From NCBI GenBank assembly GCA_015657535.1, contig JADHZB010000295.1, positions 3,767 to 40,420 of the forward strand: DNA of 36,654 bases, written 5' to 3'. The notes under the pieces are model-generated. The model did no database searches. It had not been told where the DNA came from and was given only the letters and a program-made list of their open reading frames with translations. Shown piece by piece: positions 12,045 through 25,800 of this stretch. The stretch comes from Nephromyces sp. MM_2019 (lineage: Eukaryota; Apicomplexa; Aconoidasida; Nephromycida). Both the position numbers and the translations under genes were made by a program. Position 1 is the stretch's first letter, and each line of letters begins with the position of its first letter.

Positions 12045-15000
12045 TCAAAATATGATATCATCATCCTTAACCTCATCTATCATAGATGGTAAAGGTTTCG
12101 AGTGGCCTGTATAGATAAATGTTTGTAAAAATAAATTATATATTTTCAAAATGAGCGGAAAATAAAATCTATCAAAAATTTATTCAATTATTTGTAAAGC
12201 TATATATATAAGATAATTGGATTATAAAAAATGAAAAATTAATGTGTATTATGAGCTAAGTCAAATGTTTGTACCATTCATATAAGGTTTATCATAATCA
12301 GCCTTTTCTTTTTCTTTTTCTTTTTGTATTTGTATTTCCTTCTCTTTTGCTTTTTCTTTTTCTTCTGCATCTGCTTTCTCATTCTTCTTCTTTTGTATTT
12401 TCTTAAGACTATGAAATTATATTTAATAAAATGTCTTTAAAAAGTTACACATTTCAAAATTATGCATATATATATATATATATATATTCATAAAAATATA
12501 AATAAAAATCTATATAAAAATAATTACGTCAAAAATGTATTTAATATGTATATGGGGTAAGTTGTGAGTATGTTTTTTGTGTGATTAATAATATGTACAT
12601 ATTGCTTAAATATAATTAAGTATGTGTAAGTGTATATTTATTTAGTTTGATAAGTGGGTATATCTAAGGCTTCGTACCGGAAAAAATCTTCTCTTTCCAT
12701 TTCATCTAATTCTCTAATAATATAATTTACATCATTTTCAATCTTTGGTATGACAACCTGAAAATGTGTAAATAAATATATAAAATAAAGTGTGTGTATA
12801 TAGCTTTGTCTATATTATTAAAATCATGTATATTGCAGTCTGTTGCTATCAGCCTCAAATTTTTAAACAGTGGAAATAGTGTTTATTTAGTGAATTGATC
12901 TAAAATATAATCATATAAATCGGTTTATAATGCATATAATTGCGTGGATAAGTAACTTACATTATTAAGGGCATTTACACGCCTATTTGTCATCTTAATT
13001 TCTTCATCAAGTGTGAAAAAAGCAGTCTATAAGCAAATCAAATATGTTTAGTGTGTAATTACAAACATACACGGATAAGTATATACACACACATACCTAT
13101 ATATATATATATATGCAAGCAATCATACGTAAAACAATACACATAAACATAATATACACACAAGCATAAGCATACATATATGGCACACATAGAAAAACAA
13201 AAGCGTAATTAAACATACTTTCATACATACATAGATACAAATGTATATACACGCAATCATAAGAAAGTAAATAAGCCTAAGCACGCACATATACATAAAT
13301 ATAAACAGACAAACATAAAGAGATACACGTAAAAAGTACGTAACTATCCCAGGTTTTATATTATATAATGGTTTTTGTAAAAAGTGTAAAACTCTGTTTT
13401 CTTAAAATAGATTAATATTTATTATATATATGCGTTTAAGTATTTGTGTGGGTATATATATACATTATATCACCTGTAGAGAGGCCAGTTTAATAATAGA
13501 TTGGAGGGTCTTGAAATATTTATCACGAGCTGAGCTGATCATCTGTCTACCAGCAGCTACACCAATGTTACCCATAACTATTTTTTACACAGATATATAC
13601 ATATCATTTTTACACACAAATTAAAAATAATTTTATCTATGGATGGTATATATAGTTGTAAATTCGTTTACATGTCTAAAATATAGGTACAAGTGCTGTC
13701 TGTATAAGTGTGTGTTAATATGTGTCGGTAAATGTGTTTGGGTGTTGGTGAGTGTACTACATTTGTAAATTAGTGCATTTATGTACATGGTAATTTATAT
13801 ATGTATATACAGAAGGTAGTAGGGCATTTATATATATTTACGTTTATGCACAATTATGTATATGTGGGTATGGCGTGTGTGTATAAATATACACAAGAAT
13901 ATGTGCGTATGAGTTTGTGGTTTTTATGTATGTGAATACACAAATATATGTGCATATCAGTGTGTTTGCATATACAAAAGGATATGTATGTGTGCGTATA
14001 TACACAAGGATATGTGTGTGTGTTTGTATATACACAAGGATATTTGTGTGTGTATATACACAAGAATATGTTTGTTTGCGTATATATTCTAAAGTGTAGT
14101 TGTATGTGTAATTTTAGTTGTAAGTATGTGTGTACCATCAACTGTAGGGTCTACTCTCATATCGAAATTGGGTAAGCGCACACCGGCTACATTGTCTGTT
14201 TTGATATCCAGTGTAACGCCAGGTCGTTTAATCGACTCAGTCAACGTGTTTTTGAATTCCCCGGCAGACCAAACAGAACGTGCGTATAAAAATGAGGCCG
14301 ATTTGAGTTCATCACCAATGGATAACTTGGTCTGTGTTTGTGTATGTGTTTGTGTGTGTATTTTAGATGTTTATGCGTATAGGGTAGTTATAAATGAGAT
14401 GGGGAAGAGTGTGTATGTCTGTATGTAATTTGAGGTGTTAATATGTGTAAGAGGGTATACTCCATTGCAATATAAATAGTTAAGCATTCAACAGTAAGTG
14501 AAAGTATATAGAGTAGTTTATAGTACATAGCCTAATGAGTAAAAATAAATTCTCGACAAAAGTCCAATCAATTACATACACATAAATAAACACTTATACA
14601 TATATACGTACATGCATACATACATGCTAGCTGAACTTACAGTTACAATATCTTTTAGGAGACCTCTAAAACGGGCACTAAGAGCATCACTTTTTTTCTT
14701 TAGTAGGGAGTAACCTTGTGAAGCTCCTTTTTTCCTCTGCTTCATATATTGCAGATTCCTATATGTGTGTGCATATATATAGAAGGGTATAAACATATCT
14801 AAGTGAAGCTGTGTGTAATACGCTATTATAAATGTGTATTTGTGTGAGGTGTTGCTGAGAGATGAGGGTATATGTAATCGAGTAAGGGTATATATATATG
14901 TTATTGGGTGTTAAGAAAAATTATTTTTTCGGTTTGTATTGAAAAATCAGTGTTTCCATTAGTGATATATGTATTTAATGTCTTAGGAGTGAATATATAT

Positions 15001-15177
15001 ATATATATATATATTATATAAACGGATCATTTTTGTGGGAAACTTATTGTTTGTTGTTGATCAAGTTTATGCGCGTAACCAGTAGTTAAATAGAATAATG
15101 TCAAAATTTTATCAATGTTATGTTTGTAGATTAGCTTACATCTGACTAGGTACAGGCTTTTGATCGTTGGACGACAT
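12045..15177 (-). CDS. ATP6V1D: V-type H+-ATPase subunit D, eight exons, 265 aa
   Basis: Subunit D forms the central rotor shaft of the cytosolic V1 sector and couples ATP hydrolysis to proton pumping into vacuoles and endosomes. The - strand exons are 15177-15140, 14758-14641, 14331-14136, 13577-13474, 13026-12961, 12757-12678, 12408-12275 and 12106-12045. Every intron is GT-AG and every phase joins correctly. Family landmarks appear in order: SLLKKKSDALSARFR (N-terminal helix), DIVTTKLSIGDELKSASF, KTDNVAGVRLPNF, KLASLQTAFFTLDEEIK, MTNRRVNALNNVVIPKIEN, ELDEMEREDFFRLKKIQKKK, a Glu/Lys-rich coiled coil, and a C-terminal acidic end DDDIIF. The length matches the family (about 250 aa). The start is the only in-frame ATG in exon 1 (MSSNDQKPVPSQ). 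Exon 8 is small; reading through exon 7 instead would stop after NGTNI and lose the conserved acidic C-terminus. Introns are CA-rich on the coding strand near several acceptors. Confidence 0.96.
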
Positions 15178-18100
15178 TTTGACAATTGATTAATGAGACT
15201 AATGAAATAAATGGAAAATATTCACCGATAAAACAGTTACTTATGGCTATTACAAAGTTAAGTGTACGTGCTTGCCTATAATTTATATAGGGGAGAAATT
15301 TGTGTTTATTACCTATAATATAATCATATATATATGCCTATGTGTGTATATATTTGTACGTAGTATTTGTTTAATTTTGTGCTTTTGTTTTGGGATAAGA
15401 GTGTGGGGTTGTAGATGTGATTATCATGTTGTTGATATGTGTGTGGTGTGGATGTGGTGTGATGGTATGTGTGTATGCTTGTATAGGGATGTGGATGGGG
15501 GATCTGTTGTTAAGTTAGGTATAAATTTATGCGTGTGTTTTTCTGTGTTCGTCTTTGTATTGATTGAGTTGTATGTATTTATGTGTGTGCAGGTCAGTTT
15601 ATGGGGTTGTATGGGAGAGTTGGTGGATAGTAAATGTGTGTGTGTAGTGAAGGTGGGTGTATAGATGTGTGTTGAGGTTAGATGTGTGGTTCTCTACTAT
15701 AATAAGGATATAAAAATGATTAAAGCATTACTCAACGTTCACTAAGTAGGAAGATAATCTTTTCTTTAAAACTTATTTTAGAGTATCAAGTGTAAAAGGC
15801 TTTGAAAAGGTGGGTGTTAAGCATCTGAATGAAGTGATTTGTTAATGTATAGTTTTAGGAGCTTTGATATGTGTGTGCGGTGTCTATTTAATGTTTAGAG
15901 TTATGTAGGTTTCAATAATTTACCTTCTATGTATAAATGTGTGTAATGCTGTGTATCCTTGAGTTTTTATAGATATAGAATTTGGTAATAAACTAGCCAA
16001 TTCGTGGGTCACTTTTAAGATATATAATTAAACAGTTGCGTTTTGAGTCATCAAAAAAAGTAATTATTTATAAACGAAAATAAACATATTTCTTACTATG
16101 TACAAAGTAAGTTTTTGTTTTTATTTAACACTAAATAGGATGTTTGGAGAGTTGTTTATTGGGTGTGTGTGTGTATATATTGTTTGTGAGATTTTTATGT
16201 AGGGATACTTTTTAACTGGTTATGTGTTCGTGCATATATATGTGGAGATGTATGTATATATGTATGTATATGTGTGTGTATGTATGTTTTCGTGTTGCTG
16301 TTTGAGCCGGGTTAACTTTGTGTAGATATGTTAGTGTGCAATATGTGTGTCTGATTGTGTGTATATTATTTGTATTTGTTGGTGTGTATATTGTGTGTAT
16401 AAAGTGTGTGTATAAAGTGTGTGTCTAAGCTCATGTGTAAAAGGCTTGTGTAAAAGGTTGCGTGAGAAGTTTGTGCGTTAAAATCAGCTTGTTAGCATAA
16501 TTGTGTCAATCTTAGGTATATATCAGTTTACTTTATTATATACCCACCTATACATAAACCTTTTGCAGCTATGTGCGATAACCACACAATTTTATATTTT
16601 TACCTGATACTCTATGTGTGTAATTGCAATTGTGTATTGGGATGTCTTTGTATGTATGTGTGTATTGTAATGTTAAATTGGTGTGTTGGTGTATGTTTAA
16701 AGCTTGTGCAATGAGTTATTTACTTGTCTACTTGAATCTAGTGTGTTTTGAGTCCTTAAATAAACTTTTAAATTTTTTTACAATTTTCAATAATTACACA
16801 CCAAAAATGTACAATTGTAAATTTATGTGCGACTATGTTGCGAATTTCCCCTGTGTAACTGTGCACAGACATGTGATATATGTGTTTGTCGAATTGTGCG
16901 TGAAAAAAAATATATCAAACCACCTTACGCTGCAGCTATGTCCAATCTTTGTTTTTTTAAAACTCATGTGATAAACTAGAATCTTGCAATAGTTGTACCA
17001 CCACTAAATTGTTTACTCGATACGCATTATGGCTCATCACACACACACATCTTAATTTCTATTAATATCTATATCACACACATAATAATTTGTTTCACAA
17101 ATCATCTAACAACAGTAATCTACAACATACATGATACAACTTATTTTACCAATTACTAACAACAATAAACTACATCATAAGCAATGTGATTTATCTTACA
17201 TACATCTAACAACATTACCTACATCAGACACACTATAATGTATTTCACATACATTTAAAAACTTATTATGTTGAAGTTTGAAAGCAATAAATAAAGCTGT
17301 GGAGCTAAAATTTAACACCATAATCACATCCAATACTATATTATTAGACAATACGAAACATGATGATTTAATAATTTAAGCTCAAATTTCACTTAATACT
17401 TGTATAAATAAACATATCAACACAAGATAATTTAATTTAAGCCCGTAACGTTGCAATACTTTTAATATTATCTAGTAAACGATCTTGATGAAAATAAGTA
17501 ATTTTATCTTTTAGCCCACTATGTCCTTCCACCCCGCACATTTACAAATATACACTAGCTACTCACATGCTTAATACATCACTAAACTCAATGTTAATTA
17601 TATAACAATCTAATTAAGCAAGCTAATTATTTTCCAGTATACCCATAGTATTGATTTTAGCTCTACATATCTACTAATAGACAATCTAGTTATTTAAGTG
17701 AATGCTTCAAGTGTTTATACACTCGATTAATATAACTAGGTATTAAACTAGAGTAATGATTTACCTAAATATGACTGAATAATAAAAAATGTGTACATTC
17801 CAATAAACGAGAATTGTAATTATATAAACTTTTATCTATACATAAAAATTCTCAAGTAAACAAACAGACAATGATTTGAAATTGAACAAAAAATAAAATT
17901 TATTGATGAAACAAGGGAATATAATTTAGGTATTTTCAAGAATCCCCTTGAATTTAAATCATAGCACTCTTTAGTAGACAATCAATTTATTTTTAAATGC
18001 TAGTATTATCGCTTTTTTCACAAATGATTTCACCACAATTTGGAAAAAAAACAGGTTTTAAACTTAAAGCAAATTAAAAGGATTTTCAATCTTTAGAATA

Positions 18101-21002
18101 CATGAATTATTGCTCTGCCAGCTTAATGAAATTTTAAAGTTGATCACAAATACATAGGTGGTCGAATAAAGCGCATTTCTTACAAATTATTTAATTACAT
18201 TAAATATAAAAATATATCAAGAGAGTTTAATTAATATTTACAACAGTTTCTATATCACATCATATGAATTAAAACCTATAAAAACATTGCATTAACCAAG
18301 TTGCGAGGATGAAACAAGAAAATTATTTTCTCATTTAATTAGTTTAAAATATTTTTGTTGTACTGAAGTTACGTTAATATTTTGAAAATTTTATTAGCCC
18401 TTTATATAGCAAAATTCCAAAAATGCAAGATATGAATTGTTTTAATATCACATTAATTTGTATTCTGTTAGTCTATATTCAAAAGGAAGAAGATCTCACT
18501 AGTATCGATATTCTAAGTGTCAAAATGGTTAAGACAGTGAAAATTATAACTTACGAGTTTAATTGGACCTATCTAGCACGAGCTGTGTGTATTATTTACC
18601 AAATAAAGTTACTAAAAATGCATCTACATATCAAAAACATTGTTTGAGAGATTTATGTTAAGCAATAGTACTTATATATATTATGGTTTGCAGGAATACC
18701 AAAAAAGCAGTAAGCAATGAAATGTACAAATACAAGCACAAGTGAGGTAGCAAGTACCTAATTATCCCAGACTTCCACAGGCACAGGAAAAGTGCAATAT
18801 AAGCAAAAAAAATCATTCTAAAGCTGCTATAAAATGCAGACAATTAAGCCAATACAAAGCCAATTACATAAGGTCTCTTCATGTGATTGTAAACGTAATC
18901 ATTGACAAATAAAAACAAGAAATAAGATCACTATCATCAAGATGATCCATGGGTATATAAATTCTTCAAATGATGTTTCCATATGAGAAATTATGATTTT
19001 TTAAAGTTGGCCATTTTTAGTCATTTTTCGAGTTTATTGATAGCTTTTCAGTAGAATTATATAGGTCTTATAGAGTTCACTGTGGATGATATTTATGAGT
19101 AAAGTATTGTGTCAGTCTCAGTCATAGTATAGTTAATAGTCTGTGTTATTATTATTATAAATGTAAAATGTATCCATAGAAAAGTAATCTAGCTCTAATT
19201 TCAGCATCTTGATTGTTGTAACTGAACTTATCAATTTAGATATCTATATCAAAAATTTCATTACGAAATGATAAAAAAAATCGAATTCGAAGCTTACATT
19301 TAAATGAAATAGGTGTCAGATATAATGTATGTTCAGATACAAGGTGTAAAAATGTGTAACGACTTTTAAATACATCAAAAACGAGATTCTAATGATAAAG
19401 TGTCATCAAAATAGATAAAATCATAAAATTCAGTTTGCCAAGTTGTGAAATTTCACTTTAGATTAAGCTTGTGTGATACAAGACAAAATGATGTTCTCGG
19501 GAGTCAATATGTCTAAATTGGGTTTGCTATCTCATTCTGTAATTAACTAAGCAAATATTTACACACTTGTGCACGAGCAAGCACTCAATATTATGCAAAA
19601 ATTTAGACAGATCTAATCTTGTAAAAGTATTTTATGTATAAGAAATAATTTCAAACCATATATATATATAGTTAAACAATGATGCAAAAGTTCTTACAAA
19701 CATACAGTCTATGAGTTGATACTGATATAGCAATATACATGCTCAGATTGTATATATAGGAAGTTTAGTTGTTATTATAGGTTTCTGTGTATCTATTTAT
19801 GGCTTAGTATATTAAAAGATTTGAAGTTTTGACCTAGTTCTCACACCTTGTGTGAACCTTTAATCTGTTTTGGTTTTTTATGGTCGAAATGTGTTTAAAA
19901 AATCGGATAATATAAGCCCCTTATGGGATTTTGTGAATTAAGAAAACTGTTATGAATATGTAATCACTTAAAATTACAGAATGTTAGAATATATATATAT
20001 ATATAAATATATATATGTAGTATTCTATTTATAGAAAGGATCCTTGTGTTATAAAAAGTTTGGGTGTAAAATCATTTTAGTCTATAAAGCGATAGAGTCT
20101 GGGCAGATTGTGTTTATTGTGTTGTGTTTTAGTTAAAGATGAGGATTGAATGTGAATAAATTAGTGAAAAATAACGTAGGCTAAGCTATAGAAAACAAAC
20201 CACAAACAGGCAAATGGTACTAGGATGCTGAAAATGTGTAAACATGATTGGGAAAAATTAGTAATTTTCTATCAGTAATAGATAATTGCTGGAAAAAAAG
20301 CATAGTTAGATCTATAATTAGTGAAAAATCAATGGTAACAATTGTAGTGTGTAAGTGTTGGTGAAATCATTTACAGGTGAAATGTGTCAAAATAAGTGTT
20401 GAAGAATGAGTAAAGAATTAGAAATATTTTAAATTATTGTATGCGATATTAAAGGCTTTGATACTGCATTGGATTGAATCATATTATAGGTACACAAGAC
20501 ATATAGGCTTTGAGAATACCCAAATGTATAAAACTGTATGTTCTTACATATCACACAATAAACAAGTTTAAAAGTACTTACTATGGGTCAGTGATTCGAT
20601 AAAACATGTCATATGAGTCGATTGGTACTCGACTTGTATTGGGTTTTGAAGAAGTGTATGCCACATTATTTGTAAAGTTAGAAGCATTTGTAATCTGATA
20701 GGTTTATAAGTGTGTTATTATTAAGTGTCCGCAAATGGGAGGAGGAAAGGGCGGAGGGTTTTGAGGGTATGTACGTTTTCAAAATGTATAGAAGTGTGGT
20801 GTAGGATAGAGTAAAAATAATGTGAATAATTATAGGTATCTAGGGTGCGATTGGTTGTGATCATTGTGGTCAAAGAAGCGAAGTTATAAATTTTTTTATG
20901 ATTATTAGTTGTTAGAAACTCAGTATTCAAATAATTATTTTAAAAATAATAAAATATTGTTCCCCCAACTCACACAGATCAAACACACTCAATAAAAACT
21001 TA
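15178..21002. other. 5.8-kb region with no convincing gene
   Basis: The first part (about 15300-16450) is TG-rich on the + strand and the rest is AT-rich. Open frames at 15272-15664 and 16624-16971 (+) are dominated by Val/Cys/Tyr from TGTGTA-type DNA, and I found no splice-linked partners or family motifs. GCAGCTATGT occurs twice (about 16566 and 16930). A degenerate repeat array sits at 17073-17265. No RNA gene was recognised. Confidence 0.55.
17073..17265. repeat. Degenerate tandem repeat, about 50-nt unit, four copies
   Basis: Four successive segments share a pattern of 'cacacataataatttgttt', then 'cacaaatcatctaacaacag', then 'taatctacat'-like sequence. They start near 17073, 17124, 17172 and 17221. 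The copies differ at many positions, so this is an old array. Confidence 0.6.
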
Positions 21003-22882
21003 TTAAATTACTTTGCTTTCATCATTAGTGGCTTCCTCTTCTTCTGCTGCTTGAAATTTATATCCTTCAACAAAATCTCTATATTTAAGAAAGGCGTATG
21101 TGTATTTGATGTATGTAATTGAATATTAATTGAATGTGTGGGGAAAAATAAGTAGGATGATTCTGTTGCAATTAATGGTCGTTTAAATATTTATGGATAT
21201 GGGTGTGAAATGTATGTGGAAATGAGTGTCAGTTGTGCATAAAAAGAAAATGCTTAGTGTGAATAGGTGTATTTTAATATAGGTGTGTGATTGAGTGTAT
21301 TAGGTAGTACTGTGAGTTTAATAAAGTAATGTTGGAAATGCTAGGTATTGTAGCAATGGTAAGAAGGTTTTTATTGTGAGTTTCAGAAAATATGTGAGTA
21401 TAAAAATCCCATGCAATTAGAGCACTTAAACAAATTAGTGCGAAACGAAGAAAGCTATCTACAAGGTGTGTTTTATAAAATTTTTAAAGCATCACACACA
21501 TATTTGAGAGTGTTCTGGCCACGTCATTTTGCACAAACACTTTTATGGGGAGCTTACAGTGTTTTAGGTGTATTAACTTTAAAATCAAAATCTGAAGGGT
21601 GTGCGTCAGATAGTGTATAACCGGGAATGTTGATTTCTTTGGGGTCATCCAAGAAGTTGATCAAAGCTTTATTTCTATTTTTAAAGTGTTTAAATATATG
21701 TTGCATCAAAACACACATATCACATCAATCAAATAAGTCAAATTTTGGATCATTATTGATTATATAAAGTATGTAAGGTACTTTTAACATGTTTATAGCA
21801 CTTGGTAAGATATTCGAAATTTGATTATATATTATGACAATAGCGAAAAATCGGATATATAAAGAGTATATGTAATGATAGTGATATAAACAAAGGTAAT
21901 TTTCTATTACCCTTTAAAATCTTAAAGAAAGTCCATATTGGTTCAATAAAGATATGTATGTGTGTAAATAAGTGTTGTGTATGTGAATAAGTTGATGTGT
22001 GCGTAAATAATTGGTGTGCGTAAATAACTGGTGTGCGAAAATAAGTGTGTGTGTATATAGCGGTGTAGAATAGTGTCTGTGCAGTATGTTCGTCATGACT
22101 TATGAGAGCTCAAATGTCTTCACATTTTATTTTTTAGTCTACACAATCGTTTTATTTGATAGCAGTTATTTTGACAGGCTTAGGGGTTCAAGTCAACTCA
22201 TTATAATATGTTATGTTACACACTTTGGCAAACTCAACATTCGCTAATTCGCATAAAACAAATTTAAATTAAATCCACATAAATAAACGCTATATAGCAT
22301 AGATAGATTATACCATAACGTTCAGATTATTCATGATACGCACGTCAAATGGCATAAGTATGATATATACACAATATACAGATAAACTATTTACACCTTA
22401 AATATAACTTGTTCAGAGTTTATTAACATCAAATTCCTATGTCACTCATACGATTTTCAAGAATAACTTGTATTATACACACAATATTTGAAATAAGCGG
22501 TCATTAAATATAAGATAAAATTGTCATAACACCCACATCTACAGAGGCACACCAACACACACAACTACACACACACACCTACACAAACGCAATTAAAAAC
22601 ACACACCTACACAGACGCAATTAAAAACACACACCTGCACAAACGCAATTAAAAACACACACCTACACAAACGCAACACACACCTATACATACACACCTA
22701 AACATACGCATAGACACAAATTAAATGCATATAACAGTTTCTGAATGCACACATGCTTATACTTACTCGGAGGGAAACATTTGTATAACCTTGCCTCCAA
22801 AGGGTAAAAGTATAGCTTGTAGGACACTCTCACCAACATCGTTTGCTGGTGAAACATATTTGAAGTGATCGTTGGTGTCCAT
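21003..22882 (-). CDS. Uncharacterised protein, about four exons, about 162 aa
   Basis: I do not recognise this protein. Exon 1 is 22882-22767 (start MDTNDHFKYVSPANDVGESV, then LLPFGGKVIQMFPS; donor GTAAGT). The proposed exon 2 is 22098-21911, ending IFIEPIWTFFKILK, donor GTAATA. Exon 3 is 21666-21558 (LINFLDDPKEINIPGYTLSD, then AHPSDFDFKVNTPKT; donor GTAAGC). Exon 4 is 21078-21003 (DFVEGYKFQAAEEEE, then ATNDESKVI and stop TAA). Phases fit at all three joins, but exons 2 and 3 require AAG acceptors; alternative TAG or CAG acceptors break the frame. Exon 2 contains many His/Thr/Tyr codons from CA-rich DNA, so its 5' boundary is the weakest point. Exons 1, 3 and 4 look clearly protein-coding, with an acidic tail after KFQAA. 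Intron 1 holds a 28-nt minisatellite. Confidence 0.55.
22570..22690. repeat. 28-nt minisatellite in intron 1 of the - strand gene
   Basis: Units of the type 'cctacacaaacgcaattaaa' plus a CA run start at 22578, 22606, 22634 and 22662, exactly 28 nt apart. A shortened copy follows at 22683. Confidence 0.9.
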
Positions 22883-25800
22883 GGTGTGTGTTAAAAGGTT
22901 TAGAAATGTGTAAAACTGTGTAAAAATATGTGAAGATGTTTGGAAATATGTAAAATAGTATCGAGATATGTAGAGATAAAGTAGAAGATAAATTTAATAG
23001 AAAAGTTCAAACTTTACTGAAAATTCACAAAACATCCATAAAAATGATTTGATGAACTGACAAAGTGATTTTCGAAAAAGAAATGTATTAGGGGGGGTTT
23101 CTATGTGTAGAAATTCAATTATTTTTTGTATGCAAAATTTATCAACTTGCTTACGCTTGCTTGTCCAAGTATGTTTTTGGGATATCTTTGCACAAAATAT
23201 GCTTCTTCTACTTATACAAGTGTGTACACTAAATAGATAGATACAACAACTCATACTAAAATCGCACACGCAAAATACTTGTATGGAACTCGAATGTGTA
23301 CCCACCCGACACCAACACATTGTCTCTATAAAGACACGCATCCAGCGGATATACACACTTTGATTCAAAAGGCTAATCATCCTATATCCATACACATTAC
23401 CTATCTTTTCACTACGCTATAGTAGCTTTATACAGACATGCGCTGTAGCTATATAAACACACAAGTTTTATCTATGCACACATGTACTCTTTGACTACAC
23501 TTAACAAACGCTGAACCTAACATAGAGCTATTCTATACTCTTACACTGAGCAGTATTTATACCACGAATAAACTGGAAAACATACGCACAGGTGTGTTGA
23601 ATCGTGTAAGCACGTACACATTAGTTTTTATTTACCTATACAAAGCCTATCCAAACTAAGATTAATTGAATATGTCATTATCATGCACGTAAATGTTACA
23701 CACATTCATTAATCACGCACTTTACCTACACTAATCATATATACCCATAATATTATAAATATTTAAGTCAATTTATGCTTAGCAATTATTAAAAAATATG
23801 AAAATTTAGGAACCTTTATAAAAACATTTTTATAAGCAAAAGCAGACGTTTTATGTATTGCATTTTATAAAATATATGATTTAATTAAATTAGTTCTGTT
23901 AAAAGATTTAAATATTGTGTAGTGCTTTGAGAGTGTAAGTAAGTTGTAAAAGTGTGGGTATTAATGTATGACGTTGTGTATAAGTGTGGGTTGTAAGTAT
24001 TTGTGGTTGTCAATCATTGTTGGTTCAGGTGAAGGTAGACATTTGTGGGTGTGAGCCTAGATTATCACATGTGGATAGATGTGTGAGGAAGTGAATCGAC
24101 GTTGTGAGCGCATGTGTGTGAGTATAGTTAAAAACTATGTGTTGTGTGTGTAATATGCCTATTGGGTAGTCTACTATGTCTTATTTACTAATGTATTGTG
24201 AGTTGTGTGTGTGTGTTTTAGTCTGCTTTAATTTGTTTTTTAGGTGTTTTGATTTCCTTCTAGATTAAGTTAGTTTAAGTGAAATTAAGAGCATTTTTGT
24301 TAAAGAGTGCATGTGTTGTTGTGGTTATTTGTGTATGATGTTAATATAGTCTTGGTTTATAAGTTAACAATAGTGTTTGATTTATTTATTAGTTAATTTT
24401 CTTTAGCAGCTTTAATTTACTAAGTTAGCTTTTTATCATGTCTTAGGAGGTGTAAATTTTTATGAATTCAAAATATGATGTAAATTATATTTTTTAAAAA
24501 GGGTGGAAGAGTTTAAAAAGTAGCAATTGACTGTCATAATTTATAAAGCAAGAAAATATAAATGTAAAATATTAACCATATCACTTATCTATAAAAAAGA
24601 ATTAAGGAATAAATCTTCTCAACATTGAATAATCATTTCAGCTATTAAATTTAATTGAGATGACTTTAAATACATCACATTTGCCTAATTTAATAAATAT
24701 AGAATTTGAAGACTGTTTCCATATTTTCTTATACATATCATATTTAAGTCTCTCTCGAATTATATAAAATCTACACACTCATATCAGTCTGATTTACACT
24801 CGTTACATTAAGCTAACCAATTGATACTCTCTTATAACATTGAAATTAAAACCCCAAAATTACATGAAGCTGGCACAACACAATCAAATCATATTAAAAC
24901 GTACACAATTTTATTAAATTTATATAGTAATATTATCCTTAAATAACCCAAATATTATATACTCATATTAAACATTATATAGCACCAGACCAAAATGATA
25001 TACTTGTAATTTCAATATATAAAAACTAAAGAATTCTCTGTGTGAATTGTCACTAAAGTAAATGTTGAAAGAAAACAAGAGTGAAAGTGCAAAAAGCATG
25101 TGTGTATATTAATTATATATACATATATATCTCCAGTCTATTAATGTTTGTTACTGTGAAAATGTATATAAACTTATAAGAGATAATTTTATAAAGTGGA
25201 GCTATCTATTTTATTATTCGTTTATAATATAAAAGTTTGCACTCACAAAATTAAATAAAAGTTTAATCATAAAATATTTTATAAAAATATTGGAAATATA
25301 TTTATAAAAGAAAAGTATCAATCATAATTCATATTTTTGTCTGCATGCTCCAAATAACAAATTTTTAATTTCAAGCAAACAAAATTTACAATTGCATATT
25401 ATAAAACATGTAACAACTTTTTTAAAGTACCAGTCTTCGCTGTGGAAGTGGATGTATTTCTGTGTTGTGTATAAGACAATTTTTCACATTTTTTGTAATT
25501 TCTTTATATTACAGCCTACTTACGCAATGCACGCCCGAGCGAGATTTGTGTTCTAATTTGTGTGTATAGGTTAATTTTATTTTGCTTTAAAGCTTATGTT
25601 ATAGCTTATTACGTTATTGTTAAAGTGCGTTAATAGGTACTTGATAATGCAAGGTTGTAGTTTTGTGTTAGGATTGATATTTTCTACCGCAGGGTGTGCA
25701 GAGGTTATTAACTTGTTTTGTAGTGCATATGGGGTATACGATTTGATTTTTTTGACATGTCTCTTATTCTATACTTTTAATCTTGTGTGTATCCTATTAT

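Noticed and set aside
12261..12274. Stop codon at the end of V-ATPase exon 7 read-through as the true C-terminus
   Set aside because: A GTACAA donor just before it joins in frame to 12106-12045, restoring the conserved acidic DDDIIF end.
13844..14428. Several open frames on both strands made of Tyr/Thr/His or Val/Cys
   Set aside because: They lie in V-ATPase D intron 3 and antisense to its exon 3; the exon reading has clear family homology.
15272..15664. 130-codon + strand open frame
   Set aside because: Composition (Val, Cys, Tyr, Met) follows from TG-rich DNA; no motif, no splice partners.
16624..16971. 115-codon + strand open frame
   Set aside because: Hydrophobic and Cys-rich as expected from TG/TA-rich sequence; no family recognised and no supporting neighbours.
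22165..22206. GGTTCAAGTC resembling a tRNA B box
   Set aside because: The flanking bases do not form a T stem, and no A box or acceptor stem is at the right distance.
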